Shown here: positions 43,896 to 53,811 of the stretch, piece by piece
How the letters are laid out: every line of letters begins with the position of its first letter
Numbering within the stretch: the first letter of the stretch is position 1
NCBI GenBank assembly: GCA_018267215.1
Contig: JAFDYX010000019.1
Span: forward strand, 1-64,000
DNA length: 64,000 nt
Reading direction: 5' to 3'
From: Bacteroidota bacterium
GTDB lineage: Bacteria > Bacteroidota > Bacteroidia > Cytophagales > Cyclobacteriaceae
Position numbers and translations under genes: made by a program
Notes under the pieces: model-generated
Databases searched by the model: none
Told to the model about the DNA's origin: nothing
What the model saw: only the letters and a program-made list of their open reading frames with translations

Positions 43896-46253
43896 ATGAA
43901 AAAAATAATTATTCTGCTGCTCTTTTGCACTACCGTAAAAGCCCAGCAACTCACCGAACTTACCGTTGAAAAAATTATGCGCGACCCCCTGTGGATGGGT
44001 GTATCGCCCGCTAATGTGTTTTGGGGTGACGACAGCAAACAGATTTATTTTTCATGGAACCCCGACCGGCAGCCGGGCGATTCGCTGTATGCCATCTCTA
44101 CCTCTAATCTGAATCCTGTAAAAGTGAATGCAACCACTCGCAGGCAACTGCCATCGCAGTTTGCGGAATACAACGTTGCCAAAACAAAAAAGACATACGA
44201 AAAAAATGGAGACATTTTTCTGCTCGACATCCCTTCCGGTAAAACCATTCAAATTACCAATTCAGTAGAGCGTGAATCAAATCCTCATTTTTCATTTGAC
44301 GAAAAAAAAATCTTGTTCCTGACAAACGGCAATTTGTACCAATGGGAGATAGGCGCGGGTATTTTTAAACAGCTTACCGATTTTAGAAGAGGAGGTAAAA
44401 AGCCAGAACCCAAACTTTCTGCACAAGAGAAATGGCTGCGGGCAGACCAGCTTGCCTACATGCAAGTGCTGAAAGAACGGAACAACCACAAAAAACTTTC
44501 CGATAAAAACAACAAAGCCAATTTGCCTAAGCGCCCCAAAGAAATTTATCTCGATGAAAAAAACGCAGACAACATCCAACTCAGCCCCGATGAAAAATTC
44601 GTCACCTTCCGCCTGAGCAAAAGCGCCATGGCAAAAAATACTTTTGTTCCCAATTATGTAACCGAATCCGGGTTTACGGAAGAAATCCCTTCGCGCAGCA
44701 AGGTGGGCGCGGCCCAGGCCATGCAGGATTTATTTGTATATGATATAATAAAAGACACGGTGCTGCAGGTGAAGACTGACCAGATTCCCGGCATAGCCGA
44801 TGTGCCCGACTTTAAAAAAGATTATCCGGCTAAAGATTTAAAATCTGATAAAGAGAAAAAGGATAAACCCCAAACACGTGCAGTATTTTTTCAAAATCTG
44901 GTTTGGAGCCCGGACGGAAAAAATAATTTGCTCTCCATCCGCTCGCTCGATAACAAAGACCGTTGGATTATGTCGCTGGAAGTGGCCACCCAAAAATTGA
45001 AGCCCATAGACCACCAGCACGATGATGCCTGGATAGGCGGCCCCGGCACAGGCGGATTTTTTGAAGGCTCTACGATGGGTTGGATCAACCCCAACACCGT
45101 TTGGTTTTACTCGGAAGCGAGCGGCTACTCGCACCTTTATACCGTTGACATCGTAACAGGAAAAAAGACAGCGCTCACCTCCGGTAAGTTTGAAGTGCAA
45201 CAAGCCCATCTCTCGAACGACAAAAAATTTTTCTATATCACCACCAATGAATCGCATCCGGGCGAAAAGCAATTTTATAAACTTGCCGTTGCCGGAGGCA
45301 AACCCGAGCGCATCTCATCACTCACGGGCGCTTATGAAGCTTCCCTTTCTCCGGACGAAAAGTGGATAGCATACCGATATTCATACAGCAATAAACCGTG
45401 GGAACTTTATTTGCAGGAAAATAAGAAAGGAGCTAAAGAAATTCAGGTAACCCATTCGGCTACAGCCGAATTTATGTCATACCCTTGGCGCGACCCACAG
45501 GTTACTACTTTTAAAGCCCGCGATGGAGCAGAGGTGTATGCCCGTCTTTACAAACCGGCCAAGCCCAACGGTGCTGCCGTAATTTTTGTGCATGGAGCCG
45601 GCTACCTGCAAAACGCCCACAAGTGGTGGAGCAGCTACTTCCGCGAATTTATGTTTCACAATCTATTGGCCGACAAAGGATATACGGTGTTAGACATGGA
45701 CTACCGGGCGAGTGCCGGCTATGGCCGCGACTGGCGCACGGGCATTTACCGATTTATGGGAGGCAAGGATCTGACCGATAACGTGGATGGTGCAAACTGG
45801 CTGGTAGCCAATCACGGCATTGATGCAAAACGAATTGGTGTTTATGGCGGATCGTACGGAGGGTTTATTACATTGATGGCCATGTTCACCACGCCCGATG
45901 TATTTGCTGCCGGTGCAGCACTACGGCCGGTTACAGACTGGGCACACTACAACCATCCATACACATCCAATATTTTGAATGAACCGTTTACCGACAGCCT
46001 CGCTTATGAAAAAAGTTCTCCGATTTATCATGCCGAGGGGTTAAAAGGCCATTTGCTCATTTGCCACGGCATGGTGGACACCAACGTGCATTTTCAGGAT
46101 GCCGTGCGCCTGTGCCAGCGGCTGATTGAGTTAGGAAAAAATAATTGGGAGTTGGCGGCTTATCCTGTGGAAAACCATGGATTTGTAGAGCCCAGCAGTT
46201 GGACGGACGAATACAAACGCATTTTAAAATTGTTTGATGAGAATTTGAAATAG
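43896..46253 (+). CDS. S9-family prolyl oligopeptidase / dipeptidyl-peptidase-like
   Basis: This 785-residue exported peptidase has a signal peptide ending TVKAQ. A beta-propeller (about 40-520) is followed by an alpha/beta-hydrolase domain. The triad is Ser653 in GVYGGSYGGFITL, Asp728 in ICHGMVDTNVHF and His761 in PVENHGFVEPSSW. S9 enzymes cut short peptides, often after proline. It is the first of three exported peptidase genes (S9, DUF885, tricorn) in the same direction with gaps of 86 and 36 bases. Confidence 0.92.
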   Translation: MKKIIILLLFCTTVKAQQLTELTVEKIMRDPLWMGVSPANVFWGDDSKQIYFSWNPDRQPGDSLYAISTSNLNPVKVNATTRRQLPSQFAEYNVAKTKKTYEKNGDIFLLDIPSGKTIQITNSVERESNPHFSFDEKKILFLTNGNLYQWEIGAGIFKQLTDFRRGGKKPEPKLSAQEKWLRADQLAYMQVLKERNNHKKLSDKNNKANLPKRPKEIYLDEKNADNIQLSPDEKFVTFRLSKSAMAKNTFVPNYVTESGFTEEIPSRSKVGAAQAMQDLFVYDIIKDTVLQVKTDQIPGIADVPDFKKDYPAKDLKSDKEKKDKPQTRAVFFQNLVWSPDGKNNLLSIRSLDNKDRWIMSLEVATQKLKPIDHQHDDAWIGGPGTGGFFEGSTMGWINPNTVWFYSEASGYSHLYTVDIVTGKKTALTSGKFEVQQAHLSNDKKFFYITTNESHPGEKQFYKLAVAGGKPERISSLTGAYEASLSPDEKWIAYRYSYSNKPWELYLQENKKGAKEIQVTHSATAEFMSYPWRDPQVTTFKARDGAEVYARLYKPAKPNGAAVIFVHGAGYLQNAHKWWSSYFREFMFHNLLADKGYTVLDMDYRASAGYGRDWRTGIYRFMGGKDLTDNVDGANWLVANHGIDAKRIGVYGGSYGGFITLMAMFTTPDVFAAGAALRPVTDWAHYNHPYTSNILNEPFTDSLAYEKSSPIYHAEGLKGHLLICHGMVDTNVHFQDAVRLCQRLIELGKNNWELAAYPVENHGFVEPSSWTDEYKRILKLFDENLK

Positions 46254-46339
46254 AAAAATAATTTACCAGCAGGCTTTGTTATGGTTATCTTCGTTGCCCT
46301 GACACACGCCATCTGACAGCTACTTAAAATTTTAATCCA

Positions 46340-48043
46340 ATGAAATCATTACGCACCCTTTTTGTTGTTCTGACAATAGTTTCCGGAACACTTCATGCTC
46401 AAGATAAAGGAGTTACCGAAATGTACTCCTTCCGCACAGCGTATAACGAAGATGAAGCTAGCTTGCGCAGGTTTTATTTTATTAACGGCTCACCAGCGCG
46501 GAGAGAGCGGTTCAAAAAATTTTATACTGATTCTAAATCGCAATTAGAAAAACTTCCGTTCGAACAAATGAGCGTAGGCGGCAAAGTAGATTGGCTTTTG
46601 CTGAAACGGGAGATTGAAGATAAGTTGTATAGGATCAACACCGAAGAGAACGATTACGGCAAGCTGACAAAATATGTATCGCTGGCGTCACCACTATACG
46701 ACATTGAAAAGCTGCGCACGCGCGGCATCCATTTGAAAAGCCAGGAGGTAGCCCAGCAGCTGACAGATATTCGCAAAGCTGTGGTGGACATGACGGGCAA
46801 ACTCAAACAAGAACCCAGCCTGCCACCGGCATTGGCCAACCGTGCCGAAGAAATTGTGAAGGGACAGCACACAGCGCTGAAAAGTGTTTTTGATTTTTAT
46901 AACGGCTACGACCCGCAGTTTACCTGGTGGGTAACCAAGCCGTATCAAAAACTGGATACCGCTTTGACAAAGTATGCCGCCCAGCTAAAACAAAAAGCGG
47001 ACAATTCCTTATTGCCCAAAGACGATGGCAGTGGCATCATCGGCAACCCGATTGGAAGAGACGAACTGACCCGATTGCTGCAATATGAGATGATCCCCTA
47101 CTCTCCGGAAGAACTGATAGACATTGCCAACAAAGAATTTGCCTGGTGCGATGCGGAACTATTAAAAGCCTCGCGCGAAATGGGCTTTGGCGACAACTGG
47201 AAACAAGCGCAGGAAAAAGTGAAGCAGACGTATGTGCCCGAAGGGTATCAGCCCGAAGCCATGCTTAAACTTTACAATGAGTCAGTAGATTTTTTGAAGA
47301 AGAATGATCTGGTTACCATACCGCCCATTGCCGAAGAAACATGGCGCATGCGCATGATGCCGCCCAAACAGCAATTAATCAGTCCGTTTTTTTTGGGTGG
47401 CGAGGTACTGCAGATTGCCTACCCCACCAACGAAATGGATCAGGCCGATAAACTGATGAGCATGCGCGGCAACAATCCGCACTTTTCGCGGGCAACGGTT
47501 CATCATGAACTGATTGCCGGCCACCACCTGCAAATGTTTATGAATGATCGCAACAAACCCTATCGCAACTATTACACTCCGTTTTGGATTGAAGGTTGGG
47601 CTTTGTACTGGGAATTTATTTTGTGGGATATGAAATTTCCCCGCTCACCGGAAGATAAAATCGGCATGTTGTTTTGGCGCATGCACCGCTGTGCGCGCAT
47701 CATCTTTTCGCTCAATTATCATTTAGGAAAATGGACACCCCAACAGTGTATTGACTTCCTCGTGGATCGCGTAGGCCACGAACGCGCCAATGCCGAGGGC
47801 GAAGTGAGACGCTCGTTTACGGCCAACTATGGACCGCTCTATCAATTAGCTTATATGACGGGTGCCTTCCAATTCTATGCATTGAAAAAGGAATTGGTTG
47901 ACTCCGGCAAAATGACGTACAAGCAATACCACGATGCGGTGCTGCAAGAAAACGCCATGCCTGTAGAAATGGTGCGTGCCATATTAACCCACCAGCCGCT
48001 CACCCGCGACTTTAAAACTTCGTGGCGGTTTTATCAGAAGTAG
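46340..48043 (+). CDS. DUF885-family putative metallopeptidase
   Basis: This 567-residue exported protein has a signal peptide ending GTLHAQ. The helical DUF885 fold carries VHHELIAGHHLQMFM at about 387-401 (HHE--AGHH). The HExxGH-like arrangement is proposed to bind zinc in this family. A downstream IEGWALYWEFILWDM (near 417) supplies the third, acidic ligand. The family resembles M3/M32-like carboxypeptidases but the specificity is unknown. It lies between S9 and tricorn peptidase genes, which fits a peptide-degrading role. Confidence 0.85.
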   Translation: MKSLRTLFVVLTIVSGTLHAQDKGVTEMYSFRTAYNEDEASLRRFYFINGSPARRERFKKFYTDSKSQLEKLPFEQMSVGGKVDWLLLKREIEDKLYRINTEENDYGKLTKYVSLASPLYDIEKLRTRGIHLKSQEVAQQLTDIRKAVVDMTGKLKQEPSLPPALANRAEEIVKGQHTALKSVFDFYNGYDPQFTWWVTKPYQKLDTALTKYAAQLKQKADNSLLPKDDGSGIIGNPIGRDELTRLLQYEMIPYSPEELIDIANKEFAWCDAELLKASREMGFGDNWKQAQEKVKQTYVPEGYQPEAMLKLYNESVDFLKKNDLVTIPPIAEETWRMRMMPPKQQLISPFFLGGEVLQIAYPTNEMDQADKLMSMRGNNPHFSRATVHHELIAGHHLQMFMNDRNKPYRNYYTPFWIEGWALYWEFILWDMKFPRSPEDKIGMLFWRMHRCARIIFSLNYHLGKWTPQQCIDFLVDRVGHERANAEGEVRRSFTANYGPLYQLAYMTGAFQFYALKKELVDSGKMTYKQYHDAVLQENAMPVEMVRAILTHQPLTRDFKTSWRFYQK

Positions 48044-48079
48044 ATTGTTGCCTATAATATCACGCTTAAATACTTTTTT

Positions 48080-51000
48080 ATGAGATATACCCGCATCAGC
48101 TATACCATTATTGGAATATTGTTTTCAGCCTTGTGCCTCGCGCAGGGCACGCAGTTGCTGCGACAACCCACCATCAGCAACGATCATATTGTATTTGTGT
48201 ATGCCAACGATTTGTGGATCGTTAACAAAGAAGGAGGCGATGCCAAACGGTTAACCAGTAACGAAGGGCAGGAAAGCCTACCTCACTTTTCACCGGACGG
48301 AAAGTGGATTGCGTTTACGGCACAGTATGATGGCAATACAGATGTGTATTTAATTCCTGTTGAAGGCGGACAACCGCAAAGGCTTACCTGGCACCCCGGT
48401 GCAGACTTTGTAACCGGATGGACTCCCGATGGAGAATTTATTTTGTTTGCCTCTTCACGCGAGTCAGTGCCGACCAAAGAGTCTAAAATTTTTAAGATCA
48501 GCCGCAAAGGCGGAATGGAGGAGGCGCTCAACATACCACGTGCCGTGGCCGGAGAAATTTCGGAAGACGGAAAATACATGGCATATCAGCAAATTGGTTT
48601 TTGGGATCCGGAGTGGCGCAATTATCGCGGTGGCCAAGCCAAACCCATTTGGATTGTAGATTTAAAAACAGGATCGCTCAAGATGACACCTCAAACAGAT
48701 AACGAACGGCAAACCGATCCGGTGTGGTTGAACAACACGGTGTATTTCTTGTCGGAAAAAGATTTTGCTAACAATGTATGGTCGTTTAATCCTGCCACGA
48801 ATGAACTTAAACAACAAACTTTTCATACCGATTTTGACGCGAAGAGCATTGATGCCGGAGGTGGATTAATTGTATATGAACAGGGAGGATATCTGCATGT
48901 GTTTAACCCGGCTACCGGTGCCACCAAACAATTGGTCATTCAGGTGCGCGGAGATTTTCATTGGGCACGCGAGCGATGGGAAGATGTAAAGCCCACTTCT
49001 TTAATCAACGGCTCTCTCTCGCCCACCGGACAGCGGGCGTTATTCGAATACCGGGGAGAAATTTTTACGGTACCAAAAGAAAAAGGAGACTGGCGGAATA
49101 TTTCAAACAACTCAGCCGCTGCCGACCGCAACCCTATTTGGTCACCGGACGGAAAAAAGATAGCCTGGTTTAGTGATGCATCGGGTGAATACCAGTTGGT
49201 GATCAGCGATCAGGAAGGAATTGAAAAACCCAAAACAATTTCGCTCACCCACCCCACTTTTTTCTTCAAACCCGCTTGGTCGCCCGATAGTAAATACATA
49301 GCCTTTACCGACACAGATTATAATTTGTGGGTAACAGATGTAAACACGGGTGCTACCAAAAAAATTGATACCGATCGTTATGCACACCCCAATCGCACCA
49401 TGAACCCAGTATGGTCGCCAGACAGTAAATGGATTGCCTATCCGCGCTTAATGGATAATCATTTTAAAGTCATCAAAGCCTACAACATGGAGACAGGGCA
49501 ATCACTACAACTGACGGATGGAATGGCAGATGCTATTTCGCCTGTGTGGGATGCATCAGGAAAGTACTTGTACTTTCTGGCAAGCACAAATTATGGATTA
49601 AATACAGGATGGCTGGACATGAGCTCGTTCGACCATCCTATCACACGTGCCTTGTATTTGATTGTATTAAACAAAGAAGATGCTTCGCCCATCAGCCCTC
49701 GCAGCGATGAAGAAAAAGAAAAACCCAAAGATGAAAAAAAGGACGGAGCGCCTCTTGTTAAAATAGATTTCGATGGAATCGCCAACCGCATTCTGGTAGT
49801 AGATATTCCTCTTCAAAATTATTCAGGATTGCTTCCGGGGCCCGAAGGTTATGTCTTCTATCAGGAAACAGTGGCTAATCAGCCGGGAGAAACCTTACAC
49901 CGATATAATTTTAAAGATCGCAAATCAGAAATCTTTTTGTCACCGATAAATAGCGCATCGGTTTCGCACGATCGCAAGTCCATCCTCTATCGCAGCAATG
50001 GTACTTGGGGTATTATAGGAACAACCGACAGCAACAAAAAAATCGGTGATGGAAAATTAGAAGCACTCAACTCGTTGAAACTAAAAATTGTTCCTATGGA
50101 AGAATGGAAGCAAATCTTTCGCGAGGGGTGGCGATATCAGCGAGATTTTCTATATGTAAACAACACACACGGAGCACCGTGGAACGATATCTATAAATGG
50201 TACAGCCCATGGATAGACCATGTGCGTCATCGCGCTGACTTAAATTATGTAATAGATATTTTGGGAGGCGAGGTTTCCGTAGGTCACAGCTATACCAGCG
50301 GTGGTGATTTTCCAAACGTGGAAAATGTACCAGTAGGACTGTTGGGCGCAGATTACGAAACTGATAATGGCTACTATCGCTTTAGCAAAATATATTTGGG
50401 AGAAAGCTGGAACCCGGATATCAAAGCACCTTTAAGGGAACCCGGAATAAATATTTCGAAGGGTGATTATCTGTTGGAAGTAAACGGAAAGCAAGTGTCG
50501 GCAGCCGTTAATCTATACAGCTATTTTGAAGCGACAGCCAACCGACAAATTAAAATCAAGGTGAACAACAAACCCTCAGCGGAGGGCGCACGTGTTTTGA
50601 TCGTGGTACCTGTAGGAAATGAAAATCAATTGCGGATGGCCGACTGGGTAGAAAGCAACCGCAGAAAAGTGGATCAATTATCCAACGGAAAAATAGCCTA
50701 CGTATATCTGCCCAATACCAGCCAACCCGGCTACATTAATTTTAATCGCTACTACTTTGCGCAACAAGACAAGAAAGGAGCTGTGATTGACGAACGCAAC
50801 AATGGAGGAGGCTCGGCAGCCGATTACATGGTGGATATTATGTCGCGACAATTGCATGGCTTTTTTAACAGCAAAGCAAATGACCATCGGCCATTCCTTA
50901 CACCCAATGCGGGAATATTTGGACCCAAAGTAATGCTGATCAATGAACGAGCCGGCTCCGGAGGCGACCTGCTTCCTTATTTATTTAATCAGATGAAAAT

Positions 51001-51313
51001 AGGCCCTTTGGTGGGTACTAAAACATGGGGCGGTTTAGTGGGCACGTGGGATACGCCACCTTTTGTTGATGGCGGGAGAATGGTAGCCCCGCGTGGAGGG
51101 TTTTATGACCTTAACGGACAGTGGGCAGTAGAAGGCGTTGGGATTTCGCCCGACATAGCAGTAGAGCAAATGCCAGCCGAAGTAATGAAAGGGAACGATC
51201 CGCAACTGGAGAGGGCAGTAGAAGAAGCTCTAAAACTACTGAAGACGCAATCTGTAGAAATCAAGCCTGAACCCGCGGCTCCGGTTAAATACAAACGCCC
51301 GTCAAAAAGGTAG
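48080..51313 (+). CDS. Tricorn-protease-like S41 peptidase
   Basis: This 1077-residue exported protein has a signal peptide ending ALCLAQ. Two beta-propellers are built of PD40/WD40-like repeats (LPHFSPDGKWIAFTAQ near 75, FKPAWSPDSKYIAFTD near 396, NPVWSPDSKWIAYP near 440). A PDZ domain (about 775-860, SKGDYLLEVNGKQVSAAVNL) follows. The S41 catalytic domain has DERNNGGGSAADYMVD (near 903) and the nucleophile Ser960 in INERAGSGGDLLPY. This is the tricorn core layout. It should cut peptides of 6-20 residues released by other proteases. The C-terminus is Pro/Lys-rich. Confidence 0.92.
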   Translation: MRYTRISYTIIGILFSALCLAQGTQLLRQPTISNDHIVFVYANDLWIVNKEGGDAKRLTSNEGQESLPHFSPDGKWIAFTAQYDGNTDVYLIPVEGGQPQRLTWHPGADFVTGWTPDGEFILFASSRESVPTKESKIFKISRKGGMEEALNIPRAVAGEISEDGKYMAYQQIGFWDPEWRNYRGGQAKPIWIVDLKTGSLKMTPQTDNERQTDPVWLNNTVYFLSEKDFANNVWSFNPATNELKQQTFHTDFDAKSIDAGGGLIVYEQGGYLHVFNPATGATKQLVIQVRGDFHWARERWEDVKPTSLINGSLSPTGQRALFEYRGEIFTVPKEKGDWRNISNNSAAADRNPIWSPDGKKIAWFSDASGEYQLVISDQEGIEKPKTISLTHPTFFFKPAWSPDSKYIAFTDTDYNLWVTDVNTGATKKIDTDRYAHPNRTMNPVWSPDSKWIAYPRLMDNHFKVIKAYNMETGQSLQLTDGMADAISPVWDASGKYLYFLASTNYGLNTGWLDMSSFDHPITRALYLIVLNKEDASPISPRSDEEKEKPKDEKKDGAPLVKIDFDGIANRILVVDIPLQNYSGLLPGPEGYVFYQETVANQPGETLHRYNFKDRKSEIFLSPINSASVSHDRKSILYRSNGTWGIIGTTDSNKKIGDGKLEALNSLKLKIVPMEEWKQIFREGWRYQRDFLYVNNTHGAPWNDIYKWYSPWIDHVRHRADLNYVIDILGGEVSVGHSYTSGGDFPNVENVPVGLLGADYETDNGYYRFSKIYLGESWNPDIKAPLREPGINISKGDYLLEVNGKQVSAAVNLYSYFEATANRQIKIKVNNKPSAEGARVLIVVPVGNENQLRMADWVESNRRKVDQLSNGKIAYVYLPNTSQPGYINFNRYYFAQQDKKGAVIDERNNGGGSAADYMVDIMSRQLHGFFNSKANDHRPFLTPNAGIFGPKVMLINERAGSGGDLLPYLFNQMKIGPLVGTKTWGGLVGTWDTPPFVDGGRMVAPRGGFYDLNGQWAVEGVGISPDIAVEQMPAEVMKGNDPQLERAVEEALKLLKTQSVEIKPEPAAPVKYKRPSKR

Positions 51314-51360
51314 CCGACCAAAAAGCAATATTGCTGACCGATTGATTTTGTTTCTGCCAT

Positions 51361-51368
51361 TATCTTTG
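51361..51368 (+). promoter_or_regulatory. Probable -7 box for the 95-residue protein gene
   Basis: TATCTTTG is a perfect TAnnTTTG match, 23 bases before the ATG at 51392. The expected -33 position carries only ATTG (51341-51344). Confidence 0.5.
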
Positions 51369-51391
51369 CTACAGCGTAACATTAACACAAG

Positions 51392-51679
51392 ATGTACACC
51401 AAAAACTGGCAGGTAATAAAAGACGACACCAAACACACCTTTGAAGTGTGCGGGCTGGAGGGAAATACAAACCCCTTTACCAATCAAGTCTATGCCATGC
51501 AGCGCGATGGCATGAATGTGAGCTGTGTGTTGCTGCCCGTTACTAATAAAAATGCGAGCAAGTCAACCATAAAAATTATCAATTACATAACTGAAAACGG
51601 TTTGTACGAACGCCTGCAAAACCAGCATCGCAAAATTGTGCAGACCCAAAGCAATCAGTACGAGGATCTGGATTTTTGA
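51392..51679 (+). CDS. Conserved small cytosolic protein of unknown function
   Basis: This 95-residue protein has no export signal or membrane segment. Features are YTKNWQVIKDDTKHTFEVCG near the start, a central MQRDGMNVSCVLLPVTNKNA and an amphipathic helix KSTIKIINYITENGLYERLQ, ending acidic (YEDLDF). It has its own -7 box and sits just ahead of an RluD-type gene, with 32 bases between them. I do not recognise the family. Confidence 0.6.
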   Translation: MYTKNWQVIKDDTKHTFEVCGLEGNTNPFTNQVYAMQRDGMNVSCVLLPVTNKNASKSTIKIINYITENGLYERLQNQHRKIVQTQSNQYEDLDF

Positions 51680-51707
51680 TCATCGCCAGCCGAAAGGTGT
51701 ATTTTTG
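51675..51707 (+). promoter_or_regulatory. Probable promoter of the pseudouridine synthase gene
   Basis: TTTG at 51675-51678 and TATTTTTG at 51700-51707 are separated by 21 bases, slightly more than usual. The -7 box ends 4 bases before the ATG at 51712, so a leaderless transcript is predicted. The -33 box lies inside the end of the preceding gene. Confidence 0.5.
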
Positions 51708-51711
51708 TAGC

Positions 51712-52743
51712 ATGAGCCTCCAGTCCCAAGAGATAGACGAACCAGATGATGATCTTTTTGAACATCACCGGATTACGGCCGATCCCGGCCAGAGCCTGTT
51801 GCGCATTGACAAATTTTTGATAGACCGCCTGCCCAACGTTACGCGTACAAAAATCCAAAACGGAATTTGCGAAGGCTTTGTAAAAGTGAACGACAAGGTG
51901 GTGAAGCCCAATTACAAGGTGCACCCCCATGATGTCATCACCATATCGCTGCCTGAGCCTCCGCGCGATACCGATATCAAGCCCGAAAATATCCCGCTCC
52001 ATATTGTATTTGAGGACGACCACATTTTGGTTGTAAATAAAGAGGCTGGTATGGTGGTGCATCCCGCCTATCAAAACTGGAGCGGCACATTGGTAAATGC
52101 GCTGACATACCACTTTCAAAATTTGCCCAACATGCCCGGCAATGAGGGAAGGCCGGGGCTGGTGCACCGGATTGACAAAGACACTTCGGGGTTGCTGGTG
52201 ATCGCCAAAACAGAAATGGCCATCAGCTCGCTGGCCAAACAATTTTTTGATCACAGCATCGAGCGAACGTACAACGCTCTGGTGTGGGGTGTGCCCGACC
52301 CCCCGCAGGGGCGCATTGAAGTAAACTTAGGCCGCAGCCTGAAAGACAGAAGAGTGACAACGGCATTTCCGAAAGGAGATTTTGGAAGAGAGGCGATTAC
52401 GAACTACCAATTGCTAAAAGACCTTCGCTATGTTTCGTTGGTTGAGTGTAAACTGGAAACAGGACGCACGCACCAGATACGCGCTCACATGAAATACCTC
52501 GGCCACCCGATCTTTAATGATGAAATGTATGGAGGCAACGAGGTGGTGAAGGGTACGGTCTTTACTAAATACAAACAGTTTGTCGAGAATTGTTTTAAGA
52601 TCATCCCCCGCCAGGCGCTTCATGCCAAAACATTGGGGTTTGTGCACCCGGCCACTCAAAAATTTATTCAGTTCGATTCCCCACTTCCCCAAGACTTTGT
52701 AGAAGTGCTGGAGAAGTGGGAAAATTATGTGAAGTACAATTAA
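51712..52743 (+). CDS. RluA/RluD-family pseudouridine synthase
   Basis: The ATG at 51712 gives MSLQSQEIDEPDDDLFEHHR and 343 residues. An N-terminal S4 RNA-binding domain (about 28-82, LRIDKFLIDRLPNVTRTKIQ) is followed by the catalytic domain. That has VNKEAGMVVHPA near 108, GLVHRIDKDTSGLLVIAKT with catalytic Asp155, and LETGRTHQIRAHM near 246. It should isomerise uridines in 23S rRNA helix 69 if RluD-like. The acidic tail before the S4 domain is common in Bacteroidota. It ends 2 bases before the convergent DUF6263 gene. Confidence 0.92.
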   Translation: MSLQSQEIDEPDDDLFEHHRITADPGQSLLRIDKFLIDRLPNVTRTKIQNGICEGFVKVNDKVVKPNYKVHPHDVITISLPEPPRDTDIKPENIPLHIVFEDDHILVVNKEAGMVVHPAYQNWSGTLVNALTYHFQNLPNMPGNEGRPGLVHRIDKDTSGLLVIAKTEMAISSLAKQFFDHSIERTYNALVWGVPDPPQGRIEVNLGRSLKDRRVTTAFPKGDFGREAITNYQLLKDLRYVSLVECKLETGRTHQIRAHMKYLGHPIFNDEMYGGNEVVKGTVFTKYKQFVENCFKIIPRQALHAKTLGFVHPATQKFIQFDSPLPQDFVEVLEKWENYVKYN

Positions 52744-52745
52744 GG

Positions 52746-53669
52746 TTATTTTTTCTTGAGCGTGTATTCGCCTTCCGTTTTAATTTCCATTTGCATGGGC
52801 ATGTCTTCCGGTATCTGTCCGCCTGCCAATAAAATCATTTTGCCTTTAACTTCTGAATAAGATTTGCTGACTTCGGGCCATCCGCTGGCGGCAGACACAG
52901 TAGTCTTTATCACTTGGCGGCCTTTCAGGCTGGCAGTAGCCCTCAATCCTTGCTGAAGGCTGATCACTTTGGTAGAATCGGAAGTAAAAATCTGCCCATC
53001 GCTCACGATGGTAGCAGTAGGTTCAGTAACAGACTGTAACGTATATTCGTTGGCAACCTCCGTGGGGAGCATACCGTTTCCGGTAGGGGCTGTGTTTTTC
53101 CAGGTAGATCCTGTCTTGATTTTGTTTTCAGGGTACAATACAAACATGCCTTCGAAACTTCTTTTCAGGGAAGATTTTCCAAAGGACTGTTCCAAGGAAG
53201 CTTTCATTTGCGCCATGGCAGGATCTTTACCTTCCATGCCCGACCACAGGTTTTCTGTGTTTTCTACCGATTCTACCACACCGTTTTTTGTCAGGGTGAA
53301 GTTGAATTTTTTGCCCACCATGAGCCGGATGGCTTTGCCCATCATTTTGTTAGCTTGATTGGTGGTGTCGCCATCTGAATTCATATCCATCCCGGGTGAT
53401 TTCATTTTTAACGAGAGGGAGGTAAACTCTATTTCAAATTTCCCGGAGTTACCAATCAATTCAATGGTTTTCATCCGCATACCGCCTTGGATATTTGTTT
53501 CAATGTTTTGATCCATACCGGCTACTACTATGTGCTGTGTAACCATGCTCATTTGGGTTATTTCATACACATCGCCTTTTTTAAATGTGTACTGAAATTG
53601 TTTTTCCTTATCAGGAGAAGTGAACGAACAAAGGGCAACAACAGCAACAAGGAATAAAGATTTTTTCAT
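52746..53669 (-). CDS. DUF6263 family exported protein
   Basis: This 307-residue protein has a short export signal, MKKSLFLVAVVALCSFTSPD. It begins with FQYTFKKGDVYEITQMSMVT and continues with repeated amphipathic beta strands. Key stretches are GKKFNFTLTKNGVVESVENT, FVLYPENKIKTGSTWKNTAP and GWPEVSKSYSEVKGKMILLA, the layout of the DUF6263 family. The fold suggests a lipid- or protein-binding beta structure in the periplasm. Function unknown. It is alone, convergent to the RluD-type gene and divergent from the M48 gene. Confidence 0.72.
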   Translation of the reverse strand: MKKSLFLVAVVALCSFTSPDKEKQFQYTFKKGDVYEITQMSMVTQHIVVAGMDQNIETNIQGGMRMKTIELIGNSGKFEIEFTSLSLKMKSPGMDMNSDGDTTNQANKMMGKAIRLMVGKKFNFTLTKNGVVESVENTENLWSGMEGKDPAMAQMKASLEQSFGKSSLKRSFEGMFVLYPENKIKTGSTWKNTAPTGNGMLPTEVANEYTLQSVTEPTATIVSDGQIFTSDSTKVISLQQGLRATASLKGRQVIKTTVSAASGWPEVSKSYSEVKGKMILLAGGQIPEDMPMQMEIKTEGEYTLKKK

Positions 53670-53811
53670 GTGAGTTGGGTTTAGGGTTTCAAAGGTATTA
53701 AAAAAATGATCAGACGATTGATCAACTCGTTTTAAGCTTGCCGGATGGATAAGAGTTGTATTTTTAAGGGATAACGCGAAGAACTATATTGCCAATTAAT
53801 GTTATTTTAAT

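Noticed and set aside
53701..53780. Short TGATCA-type inverted repeat between the DUF6263 and M48 genes
   Set aside because: The arms are only about six bases, no promoter boxes coincide, and chance occurrence is likely.
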